Of a stretch of DNA of 64,000 bases, positions 1-10,341 are shown in pieces. This DNA comes from Paramecium octaurelia (taxonomy: Eukaryota; Ciliophora; Oligohymenophorea; Peniculida; Parameciidae): NCBI GenBank assembly GCA_905182995.1, contig CAJJDP010000095.1, positions 1 to 64,000 of the forward strand, given 5' to 3'. The notes below the pieces were generated by a model. It was given only the letters and a program-made list of their open reading frames with translations. It ran no database searches and had not been told where the DNA came from. The position numbers were made by a program, and so were the translations under genes. The first letter of the stretch is position 1; each line of letters begins with the position of its first letter.

Positions 1-491
1 AAGAACAATTTGTTACTCTCCTGATGGAACTACATTAGCATCTGGTAGTTATGATAAGTCTATCCGTTTATGGGATGTTAAGACAGGATAATAAAAAGCC
101 AAATTAGATGGGCATTCATCAACAGTTAATTCAGTCAATTTCTCCCCAGATGGAAACACATTAGCTTCAGGTAGTGATGATAACTCTATTCGTCTTTGGA
201 ATGTACAAACATCAAAGGAAATACTTCAATCAGATAGTAGCTATAATGGTTTGCTTGCCTAGTTTAACATACCTCTTCAGAATAGCCCCTATTTGCCAAT
301 TGGTATGCAATATTTATTATTATTTAGTTAATCCTGATCGTACAATACTTAGAATATGTTAGAATCCTTTATTTGAAGCATCAGGAACACTTATCCTATA
401 AGGACAATTCATTAATCATTAAGGGAAAGATTTAAAACCTTTGTTTAAATCAAAGGATAGTTGCTTTTTAGAAGACTTAAAGCATAAGTGA
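1..491 (+). CDS. WD-repeat protein, C-terminal part (5' end outside window)
   Basis: The frame is already open at base 2 and reads two WD40 repeats, each with the SPDG...LASGS.D.SIRLWDV pattern. They are followed by a C-terminal tail with the segment ILRICQNP and an ending [10 protein letters not shown] before TGA at 489-491. A 25-nt intron at 303-327 (GTATGC...TTTAG) joins the propeller to the tail; without it the frame dies. WD repeats fold into a beta-propeller that acts as a protein-binding platform. I recall this tail type from a large Paramecium WD family. The partners are unknown. The N-terminus is missing, so total length cannot be judged. Confidence 0.8.
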
Positions 492-1130
492 ATTTGATTA
501 TTCATTAAAATAATTACAATTACCATTTTATCATTTTCTTAAAACTTTCTTAAGATTGATAATTACATGTTTCTTAAAAGTATTCCATTTCTAGCCAACG
601 AATACACCATTTTAATTTACTATTATGAAAGTATTTCTTGAGATGTCACAAACAACTGCTATAAATTAATATTTATATAGAATTAAAACAAAGATAAGAA
701 AAAAGTTACAATTAAAAAATAAAATTAAACTTACTAATAATCATAAATGATAAAAAAGTTAAACATTGGGAATGATTTTTAAAATTACTCTACTCTAATC
801 TTGTTCATATTTTCGTAACCTGTTAATTATTATTTTCAATTGATATTAAAAGTATTAGAGAGAATAAAGGACTGAAAAGATATTTGATTTTCAGAAAACC
901 TTAAATATATACATTATTATCAACTATTATTTTGATTATTATTTTAATCTGCCAAAAGTACATCTGATTTTTTTTTGGAATACCTTCCTTCTCTTAAAAT
1001 GGAAAAATTAAAACATTTAATATTTATTGAGAAATGTTGCCATTCCTCACATTAATTTGTTTTAAACTATAATTTTGTACCTAAATAAATTATCATGTTG
1101 AATTTTGAATCAATCAAAAAAAAAGATGGG
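492..1130. other. AT-rich spacer, no gene seen
   Basis: All frames are closed by TGA on both strands at short intervals, and no intron joins gave a credible protein. It probably contains the 3' flank of the WD gene. No RNA gene was recognised. Confidence 0.5.
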
Positions 1131-1240
1131 GATCAAATTTTCTCTAGTTAGCACTCCTTGGATTTTTTGCCTGTGCGTAGTGCTGGTCAAGAGGGAACAG
1201 CAAAAACCAACCCTATATATTTAGGATATAGCAAAAGGAA

Positions 1241-1343
1241 GAACTAGTCAAGCAAAACAGTTGGGTTCCACTAATTTTATTATAAATAGAGTATATCCAA
1301 ACCATTTACCTAGCAACAGGTAGAACGAGTCAAGCAAAACAGT
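1241..1343 (+). repeat. Two near-identical 21-bp copies about 80 bp apart
   Basis: The motif GAACTAGTCAAGCAAAACAG at 1241-1260 recurs with one change (GAACGAGTC...) at 1323-1342, and both are followed by T. The first words TAGTTAGCA at 1145-1153 and 1348-1356 also recur around it. Together with the GC-rich triplet just downstream this makes a compact repeat cluster in an otherwise unstructured spacer. Confidence 0.7.
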
Positions 1344-1379
1344 CCTAGTTAGCAAGCAATAAGAAAGGTAAAAGTGTAC

Positions 1380-1500
1380 GGTCTTCCTCTAGAGCCGGGA
1401 TTCGTTGCCTTCGCGTGGTCTTCCTCTAAGAGAGCCGAGATTCGTTGCCTTCGCGTAGAAGGTCTTCCTGTAGGAACCGGGATTCGTTGCCTTCTCGTTA
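1380..1500 (+). repeat. Three tandem ~37-44 bp GC-rich repeats
   Basis: Copies lie at 1380-1416, 1417-1460 and 1461-1500. Each starts GGTCTTCCT and carries GATTCGTTGCCTTC followed by a CGCGT or CTCGT end. Unit length varies by a few bases through small insertions near CTCTAGAG. The base composition is far richer in G+C than anything around it. On the minus strand the block stays open in the ciliate code and reads a repeated REGNESR peptide, but no flanking gene supports translation. It could be a structured RNA or a mobile-element fragment; it does not fold as a tRNA by eye. Confidence 0.75.
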
Positions 1501-1787
1501 ACTCCCATCCATTCCTGCAAGATTCCTAATATTATTTACAATTACATTTAGGGCAACCTTATTGGCAGTGAACTTGACTTTTACATAAAAAGTATAGTTT
1601 ATATCAAAAGGAATATTTCTACAATTATTATCATATTATTCATCTTGACTCAAAATATTTCTTAAGAAGAACAAAGATTTTCACAGAATTTATCGCACAT
1701 TTACTATTATACAAACCAAACAAGTTTTTCTTTTTATCATTAACAGTCACGGAAGTATTAGACCCATGTGACCTTAGTCATTTAAGA

Positions 1788-2147
1788 TCAACTTATCTAA
1801 ACCTTATAAACACATAATATGAGTGATAAAATATATAGGTATTTCTTCACAGTCAGTTCATCTCTACACTATTTTCTATTTCCAAAGCCCAAAACAATAC
1901 CTGTCACATAACTATAGAATTTAAATATTAAATTTTGTTAAAAAAAGGTATAATCAACTAAGCTAACACAGTAATCAAAATATTAACTCCATTCCTTTAT
2001 TATTCTGCAAGCTTCTTCTTGCATGAATTCCAATTCTAATCCTTCTTCAGTGAATGTTATGTAGAAACTAAATGGAAAACCCTATTCTCCTAAATTCAAA
2101 TCTTGAGATTAACGTTGAGTTAACTAAATACATGCCCTCAAAGACAT
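1788..2147 (-). CDS. Possible small protein, unrecognised
   Basis: This is a 119-residue frame in the ciliate code from ATG at 2147 to TGA at 1788. The first half (FPFSFYITFTEEG, then LELEFMQEEACRIIKEW) has normal residue variety, like a real protein. The second half becomes hydrophobic and Phe/Tyr/Leu-rich, like translated spacer. A missed intron near codon 65 or a decayed gene is therefore likely. A further open stretch downstream on the same strand (about 1500-1640, with FYVKVKFTANKVALNVIV) may belong to it. No family was recognised. Confidence 0.3.
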
Positions 2148-3139
2148 TTTGTTGAGATTTTCTGACTGCGTATTGGTAAAGATATGAAAGGTAATGTTTT
2201 TAGAAAATTGTAAATTCATTTTCAATCTATATATATATATGAAATTGATAAGATTTCTTAATAATATTTTTTTCTATTTTATAATTTGTTTTAAAAGGGT
2301 TAACGGTTTCAAGAATTTAAGCAAAATTTGCCATAAACTTGGAAATTTCTTTTGGGTAAAACTTTAGAATTTTCGTGCTTAAATTCTCTCTTATCTATTT
2401 TTATTAAAATAATAATAGCAGAAAGGGGCTTAATTCTATGAATATTTTAAAAATTATACCATAAGCTTGTATTTCTAATTATAGTTTTTTCGTATTGGAA
2501 TTTCTATTGAATCCAATATTAATATTGATAAACACAAATTTTTTAAATTAATATTTTTAAATGATAATACATACCTTATTAATCTATGGGATTTGCTAGT
2601 TAACTGATATGCATTTCACAAAGGAAAAATAAATTTCGTTGTACCCAACATAGGGAGAATTTTACGAATACTATTTGTCAAATTTTCTACCAGATTATTA
2701 ATTAAACTGTAAAATTTATCCTTAAGTTCCAAATGTATAAATAATGAATTAATGTGAAGAAATATACAGATTAAAAGGAAATTGTAAACTATAAAAATTT
2801 TATATAGAATTGATATCATTGTCCTCAAATACTACACATTTTAGTACTCTGTCAATTGGAAATAAAATAATTATGTATGAGTGGAAGAATAAAATACTTC
2901 AATAAGTTGGAGAATCTGTAAACATTGATAATTCGTTTAATTGTTTTAACATCAATTTGTCAAAATTTTTTTCAATTATAGTAGATTGTTATAAGTAGAA
3001 TGAACTCTTTTTAATTCAATTAATGGATACATAATCAATTATTGCTTATTAAATATAATCATATGAACCGAATTCAACCAAAATACAATCAATTATTAAT
3101 GGAACAAATGCGTTTATCATATATGCCTAATATTTTGAG
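2148..3139. other. AT-rich spacer upstream of the membrane protein gene
   Basis: No supported gene was seen on either strand. It contains a short TA run near 2230. The last part presumably holds the promoter of the gene starting at 3140; ciliate promoters have no motif I can assign by eye. Confidence 0.5.
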
Positions 3140-6100
3140 ATGTATTCAATACTTTCATTATTTTCATCATTTTTTGTAAATTAAAGTAGCTTATATAATT
3201 AATTTGTCGATTTTGATATCCCAATTACCATAAGTCCTAAGATTTATGTAATGACTTTAAAAGAGATATTATAGTTATCAATATCTTCAGAGTCTCAATT
3301 TTATTAGGAATATAATTATAGCATCCCTTTTTTTCTGCATCCTGTTATTAGTATTAATGCTTATTACGATTTACGGACGTTTCCTTAATGCGATCAAATT
3401 GCTTTAATAAGTTCATAAAATTATGTTCCTTACCTTTTAGGATGTGAAAATTCAATAGTCCTTGTAGCTCCAAATGAAAAACTTTAATATGAGTCTGCTT
3501 TTAAGATACTCAAAAACAACTAATTTGTAGTAATTTAACTAAAAGATAAAATACTCATTTAAGAATTAGAAGTAAATAACATCTACAATTATCATCTAAA
3601 TCATTCCAAAAATTCCATAATTTATTTTAATTCTGATAATGAATTATTTGTATTTAACCACCACATCAGTGTTTATAAAATTTAATTGCCTTCTTTATAG
3701 GTAAATTTAACTAATTTAAAGATTGCTGGAAATAATTATGCTTTTTCACTTATATGCCAAAATGAATTGAAATATTTCACTTACTCTAATATTTAACTTT
3801 AAGTATTACTTTAGAATGATACAAATGTATATGTAATATTTAATTAATATTTTTCATAATATAGTTTTTTGGAAATTACAGCTAAACATACATTTGTGAG
3901 TTTTTCAGGGTAATTATTACAATATTAATAAAATCCAGATGGAATTCCTTTAAAGTTTACTTTAACATCCTAGCAAAAGGCTGGCGAAATTATGTAGAGT
4001 TATTAATTAGTCTAATCTTTGTCAATATTTTAGCCTAATTATTATTTGACATCATAATATTTAATAGGATTTAATAATGATTCAATTGATATTTTATGGA
4101 GCTAAAATATCATAGAATCTTATTAATTCACTAAATTATGTTCTATTAGTATTTCCATAAATGCAAGCTCCTTATAAATTGCCTATAGCATTTATCCTTA
4201 AAAAATAATAATTGGACTCAGTGATAAACATAACATTTATTTGTTTTAATACTACAATGAGAGTAATAGTATAATTAGTTATGCAAATTTTACGTTTAAA
4301 AGATCCTTCTCAGATTTTGTAGCAACATACAATAGTATAATAATTCTAATTCCAAAAAAAGAAATAATAATAATGACATTTAATTTTACAACTATCTTTA
4401 CATTAAATTAAGAGACGATTAATTAATTTTTCAACAAGATTCTTTTCAATCCTATATAAATTGTTGTTAATTCATAACTATAGTCATCTTTATTGTATAT
4501 AAACAACATTTATGAAGTCATCATAATTTCAATTGATTAAAATAACTTCCCAATACCTATTTCTTTGATTGAAGTCAATTTTAAAATCAAATAAATAAAT
4601 TTAGTAAATTAATAATTAATTTTATCATATATATGTAATAATGATCAATATATATGCTTTTAAGTTTGGAATGTGTAATATTTACCTAAATATTATTATT
4701 TAAAGAATCTTTATAGTCTAAATGTTGATAGTAAAGTAGTAATATAATCTGATAACCTTTTTTTATATGTTACTTTCAGTAATTACACAGTTTATATTTA
4801 TAATCCTTCCTTACCTTATCATTCGAGTTTGTATTAAATTCTACAATTAATTTCACCAATTCAATGTGCCTCGGCCATTAAAAGCTTTTAAGTTTATATA
4901 CCTCAATTCTAGTATATTAAATCAATGATACTTCTTTCAGACAATACTATTTATCAAATAAATAGAGACTAAAAATTTGAGCTGTCTGTAGAATTTAACA
5001 ATTATAACCTAAACTACTCTGTAAATTACCCATATATCATTTATAACTACACTGTAAGTTCTTTATTAAATAACACAGCCTATTAGTAGACTCCTAATTA
5101 AAGTTTACTATTATATTCTAACTTTACAGTATTTAATAATGAAACATATTTACGAATAAATTTAAGTTTAGATAATATAATTCCTTAGTCTTTAAAGTTC
5201 TCTTATCCATTGAATTTATTTCTTGATAGATAAGTGGGATATTGTGGAATAGTATACAATAAAACTTATAATTAAAATAACTAATGCAGTGTATCTTTGA
5301 ATAGATCTTACAGTATTCCTAATCTTAATAATTTCTCCTTAATTACTTCGATAAACAATGAATGTTTTGCTTTACAGAATAACTCTTATATTTAAATGGT
5401 AAATACTAATTTAAATAATTTATCTAATTTGAGTTATTCAAATCTAAAGTTAAGCTTATGTCTAAATTCAACATCATAAAATTACACATTATACTCAATT
5501 TGTTAAAATCAAACTTCTTAGTATCTGCTTAACTTTACTTTAAATTGTGACAACAAAATAGAAATGATTAATATCTAATAATTTCCCTTTAAATTTTAAA
5601 ATATATCCAAAATGAGCGTCATTTTAAACTAAATTTTTATTTTAGGTACTTTTAAATAGTCATTTTAATAATTGTATTGGTTTAACTTCGACTTAGTTGA
5701 ATTAACTGGCCCATATCATTAAAGTGACGATTTTTCTATAGCGAAAATCCCATAAATGATTTATGATGGTTAATCACAAAAAATAATTGTATTTTATACG
5801 ATGAATTTTTAAATTCACTATATAGTTTTATCAATTGGTAATTCAACAATTTAATCATAAGGTGTTGTTGAAATTGAATTTTGCAATTAAAAATAAATTT
5901 GTTCTCCGCTTCCGAATTTTTATATTTTAGTTTTAATTATGCAAACATATTATTAAAGTGTTACAATACTTGTGAGTGATACTTATTTTAGTTATATTGT
6001 AGTGGTAAGATTAGAGTAATTTAAATTGTACAATAAAAATGATTTTACAAAAGGCAGAGCCATTAGATCTATTCCAAATTATGGTAATTTAACTAATACT

Positions 6101-6595
6101 GGTAATTCTTTTTATTTGAATGGTGTTTTGACGTAGCAATTTTAATTAAACTATAAAAATAACAGTCATTTTATAGTTGGGGTTTATTATTTCAATCTCT
6201 TCGATGAAAATTTTATATAGCCAATTTTGATGTAAAGTTCATTCGAAACTTCAATCAAGGATTATGCAATTATTATAGATTAATAATATCGAAACGGAAC
6301 ATCCTTGTACTTTTATAATTAAACTTTATATAATTACTCAATAGGTACCTAAAATGTGACATGTATTGCTTATACAAAAAAAGGTTATATGATTGTTCCG
6401 ATATTTTGCTTAAACGAATTTTAATATGGTATTTACAACATTACATTTTACCTGCCTCCAAAATTTCATCATAATTTTGGCTCATCAGCTTATATTCTAT
6501 TTTCAATGATTCTTTTATTGCTATCATATTTTTACTTTAAATTTAAATCCAGAACAAGGAATTTGGAGCCTATCTAGTATCAAATTGAATTATGA
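3140..6595 (+). CDS. Large type I membrane glycoprotein, unknown function
   Basis: A single uninterrupted frame of 1151 codons ends at TGA 6593-6595, full of in-frame TAA/TAG glutamines. It begins with a signal peptide (MYSILSLFSSFF) and ends with one transmembrane helix (AYILFSMILLLLSYFYF) and a short basic cytoplasmic tail (KFKSRTRN). The long ectodomain is Asn/Tyr/Ile/Ser-rich, has many N-x-S/T glycosylation sites (NDTN, NFTF, NASS, NNTA, NVTC) and scattered cysteines. No catalytic motif or named domain was recognised; repeated beta-strand-like segments suggest a beta-rich fold. It is likely a surface or secretory-pathway protein. The ATG at 3140 was chosen because it gives the signal peptide; an internal ATG at 3251 would remove it. 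No intron is needed. Confidence 0.85.
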
Positions 6596-7006
6596 TAATT
6601 TAATAAAGATTGTATAATCACTAAAATCCAATATTACAAACCTTTTTATTTATAGAGTTAAAATTGCATAACTTAATCTTAATTCTTGGTCGTGATTCAA
6701 TTTACATTAATAAATTCTTTCTTATTGTTAACTGAGCAAAAAAGATCATTTAAGATTTATTCTTAATTCTAATCATTTAACAATTTAGGTAAAATATTCA
6801 TCTTATTTAATAAACTTATGATATTCAAATTTTCACTTCTGATTAATCTTAGCATACTTGAACTCATTATTCATACTTATTTACCCAGATTCTAGCATGA
6901 TAAATAATAATAAATGGTTAATAATTAAAATATTCCCTTCTTTTCTTAGAATTTTATTATGATAATTTTACAATAACTTACATCTCAAATTTTGAATTTA
7001 TTGGTC
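6596..7006. other. Spacer between membrane gene and duplicated segment
   Basis: It is AT-rich with frequent TGA in all frames. No gene or repeat was recognised. Confidence 0.45.
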
Positions 7007-7252
7007 TTATCAATTGAATGAAAATCATGTAATTTAACTTATGTTTAATTATTGCAAATTGTCTTTTGGTGAATAATTGATAATTCTTATGGGTCTGGTT
7101 TTATACCCAACCTTTGTAAACTCCTTAATTTATATTAGGTTTAGACAGATCTTAACTGTAAATAAGAGACTCCTCTAATTATTAGTTCTAAAAAAACAAA
7201 TCCAATTAATTTTGGGGTTTTGTATTCCACTCTGTATATAACTTACATAAAT

Positions 7253-7678
7253 ATGAAGTTGAAATTTGCAGAATTTTAAAAAACGTATTTAACTAATTTG
7301 ATGATTTTCTATATTTTGTTACTTTCCTTCCATCTAGAAGCATTAATCATCCATATCAATTTTGGTTAGTTATATATATAATTGATTATTGAATACAATA
7401 TCAATCCCCATCACACTTCTTTGCAGGTATTTGATTCTTAGACTCCTCAAAAAATATTGTCATAAAATGTGGAGATTGATAATGGGTGATTTATAAAGAC
7501 ATTTTAGAATAACTCATTCTCCAAAATAATTATTAAATATACTCTTTAGAATGATTTTTTAATCATTCTGCATTCCTACCTTAATACATATGTTTATTCC
7601 AATAACTTAATTATTTTTAATCAAATCAACATTGAAAGAGAGAATCTAATTTATTTGACATTAAACCAAACTGTTTGA
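7253..7678 (+). pseudogene. Relic of a secreted or membrane protein (copy A)
   Basis: An ATG at 7253 starts a frame with a signal-peptide-like segment (NLMIFYILLLSFHLEA) and Asn-rich text resembling the ectodomain style of the large membrane protein upstream. The frame is cut by in-frame TGA at 7487 and reads on sensibly (FIKTFQNNSFSKIIIKYTL) to another TGA at 7676. The frame is also open upstream to 7073. No standard tiny intron removes the internal stop; GTGATT...TTTAG at 7486-7507 is the only candidate and its exit frame closes soon after. It is best read as a truncated, decayed gene. The identical copy lies at 8578-9003. Confidence 0.35.
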
Positions 7679-7844
7679 ATGAGAAATAAAGCCTGAATTA
7701 GAAATGTAATAAAAATTTACAAAATTAATATTTCCTATTCTTCTATTTTTATCCGCTATTGCCATTTGACTAAATAATGCTTCTAATTCGGTCTTTTCTT
7801 TTATATTTTAATGATATTTTTTTTTTTAATTATCGTTAATAAAT

Positions 7845-8330
7845 TCAATATAACTTAAAAACCTTAATTGGCAATTATACAGGTTCTCTACAGATTAAAC
7901 ACTATTTCAATGCTAATTCTTTACAGTTGTGACAATAGGTAAAATGACCACAAGGAGAAGGCACGTATTACTTTGGAAATTCAAAACAAATCTAGTATAA
8001 ATTAGAATCATCTAATTTAGTTATTTTTTTATTAATATTGGATATTTTCTTATTACTTATCTTCAATTTTTAAATTATCAAATTATTTAACAATATCTAA
8101 AGGTTATTTAAAGCCTAATGGTTTTTTAGGTTGGTTGTATGATTTTTTATTCCTTTCTTTCTCATATCTTTCTTATTCTACCAGATCGTTTATTTCGTAC
8201 TCAGGTTCTTCAATATATTGTTTAAATTTTTTTCTTCATATTCATTGGATTTATTCCTTTGACTATTTTTACAATCATATATATTGTATTAAGATTGAAA
8301 TTATTTATCCTTTTAATATTTAAAAAGATT
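7845..8330 (-). pseudogene. Truncated copy of the RING-type gene fragment (copy A)
   Basis: This is identical to the 3' part of the minus-strand gene at 9170-10289, including its RING-like end and its frame breaks. It is cut at the N at 8331. It is probably the same locus represented twice through the unresolved contig overlap rather than a real second gene. Confidence 0.5.
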
Positions 8331-8331
8331 N
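8331..8331. other. Single ambiguous base (scaffold join)
   Basis: The only N in the window sits exactly between two copies of a 1324-bp sequence. A one-base placeholder of this kind usually marks a contig join of unknown size. Confidence 0.9.
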
Positions 8332-9655
8332 TTATCAATTGAATGAAAATCATGTAATTTAACTTATGTTTAATTATTGCAAATTGTCTTTTGGTGAATA
8401 ATTGATAATTCTTATGGGTCTGGTTTTATACCCAACCTTTGTAAACTCCTTAATTTATATTAGGTTTAGACAGATCTTAACTGTAAATAAGAGACTCCTC
8501 TAATTATTAGTTCTAAAAAAACAAATCCAATTAATTTTGGGGTTTTGTATTCCACTCTGTATATAACTTACATAAATATGAAGTTGAAATTTGCAGAATT
8601 TTAAAAAACGTATTTAACTAATTTGATGATTTTCTATATTTTGTTACTTTCCTTCCATCTAGAAGCATTAATCATCCATATCAATTTTGGTTAGTTATAT
8701 ATATAATTGATTATTGAATACAATATCAATCCCCATCACACTTCTTTGCAGGTATTTGATTCTTAGACTCCTCAAAAAATATTGTCATAAAATGTGGAGA
8801 TTGATAATGGGTGATTTATAAAGACATTTTAGAATAACTCATTCTCCAAAATAATTATTAAATATACTCTTTAGAATGATTTTTTAATCATTCTGCATTC
8901 CTACCTTAATACATATGTTTATTCCAATAACTTAATTATTTTTAATCAAATCAACATTGAAAGAGAGAATCTAATTTATTTGACATTAAACCAAACTGTT
9001 TGAATGAGAAATAAAGCCTGAATTAGAAATGTAATAAAAATTTACAAAATTAATATTTCCTATTCTTCTATTTTTATCCGCTATTGCCATTTGACTAAAT
9101 AATGCTTCTAATTCGGTCTTTTCTTTTATATTTTAATGATATTTTTTTTTTTAATTATCGTTAATAAATTCAATATAACTTAAAAACCTTAATTGGCAAT
9201 TATACAGGTTCTCTACAGATTAAACACTATTTCAATGCTAATTCTTTACAGTTGTGACAATAGGTAAAATGACCACAAGGAGAAGGCACGTATTACTTTG
9301 GAAATTCAAAACAAATCTAGTATAAATTAGAATCATCTAATTTAGTTATTTTTTTATTAATATTGGATATTTTCTTATTACTTATCTTCAATTTTTAAAT
9401 TATCAAATTATTTAACAATATCTAAAGGTTATTTAAAGCCTAATGGTTTTTTAGGTTGGTTGTATGATTTTTTATTCCTTTCTTTCTCATATCTTTCTTA
9501 TTCTACCAGATCGTTTATTTCGTACTCAGGTTCTTCAATATATTGTTTAAATTTTTTTCTTCATATTCATTGGATTTATTCCTTTGACTATTTTTACAAT
9601 CATATATATTGTATTAAGATTGAAATTATTTATCCTTTTAATATTTAAAAAGATT
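8332..9655. repeat. Direct duplication, copy B (1324 bp)
   Basis: This is the second copy of 7007-8330. Copy B runs on without a break into unique sequence containing the 5' part of the RING-type gene. Copy A is continuous with the unique sequence on its left. This fits one true locus whose two contig ends were both kept. Confidence 0.9.
8578..9003 (+). pseudogene. Relic of a secreted or membrane protein (copy B)
   Basis: This is the duplicate of the frame at 7253-7678, with the same signal-peptide-like start and the same internal TGA (at 8812). If the duplication is an assembly artefact, only one of the two exists. Confidence 0.3.
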
Positions 9656-10289
9656 ATTTTCATCTTATTGAGATATTTGCATCAATATCAATCTTGCATA
9701 TTAAAATAAAAAATCAAAACCAAATTTCAGATATTCATTGAAAAATTAAAAATTATGAAAAAATTGTATACATCATTACATTTATGGCAAATTTAAATAA
9801 GGGGATCAAGATGTTTTTTTTTAAAACTTAGCTTTGTAAATTAATTGCTTATTTTTTGATGGAACACAATATTTACAAATTTTAATTTCTTTAAGATTAT
9901 GATAGTGCTCCAATTTTTTGATCTTAAGTAATTTAGAGTTATTGAATCAATCCATCGTACACCAAATGATAATCTTTCGCAACTTAATCTTTTTGATTGA
10001 TTTTCTGTAATTCTGCTTCTAAATTCTATAATTTATTGTTAAGCTTAGACTTTTTATTTGAATTATTATTTTCAATACTTAACTATAATTGTTCTTTGGT
10101 GGATTATAATTTTTAAATGATTCTCTCCGTTTTCTAATTCATTCCCTAAAATTTTCCTTTAAACTTGTTTTAATGGCTCGCTTTCGAATGATTATGTTAT
10201 AACGAAGTAATTAAAGTGTTTGTATTATTTGATAAATTCTGGTTGAAGATTTAAAGATAAAAATTGAAATATTTGATTATGGAAAACAT
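9170..10289 (-). pseudogene. Coiled-coil and RING-type zinc-finger protein, frame-broken
   Basis: Read from ATG at 10289, the N-terminal part is Asn/Gln/Lys-rich and coiled-coil-like. A middle part has paired cysteines (KICKYC ... QICHKC). The C-terminus has a RING-like block, C-x11-CGH-x3-C-x2-C-x6-C-x2-C (YVPSPCGHFTYCHNC, then CLICREP), ending at TGA 9170-9172. RING domains recruit E2 enzymes for ubiquitin transfer. Several frame changes are needed, and at least two fall in runs of seven A where no GT...AG intron is available. The expected first zinc ligand is Tyr (YQIC rather than CxxC). This suggests a decaying gene, or base-calling errors in homopolymers. It is divergent from IFT56, 52 bp away. 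Confidence 0.5.
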
Positions 10290-10341
10290 GGTAACTGAAA
10301 TAGAGAAAATATATATATTTAAATTATTATTCAAGAATATT

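Larger units (their letters stand above)
7007..8330. repeat. Direct duplication, copy A (1324 bp)
   Basis: This segment is repeated at 8332-9655 with a constant offset of 1325 and no difference seen by eye. Copy A ends immediately before the N at 8331 and copy B begins immediately after it. This is the signature of two overlapping contigs joined without collapsing the overlap. Confidence 0.9.

Noticed and set aside
1380-1500. CRISPR array or tRNA cluster for the GC-rich triple repeat
   Set aside because: Units are contiguous with no unique spacers, lengths vary, the genome is eukaryotic, and no cloverleaf or T-loop pattern fits.
8135-8323. Short plus-strand ATG frame (and its copy at 9460-9648)
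   Set aside because: It is antisense to better minus-strand text leading into the RING-like domain; its Phe/Tyr/Ser composition is a shadow of that strand.
7007-9655. LTR retrotransposon with 1.3-kb direct repeats
   Set aside because: There is no internal element, as the copies abut across one N, and they contain ordinary gene fragments.
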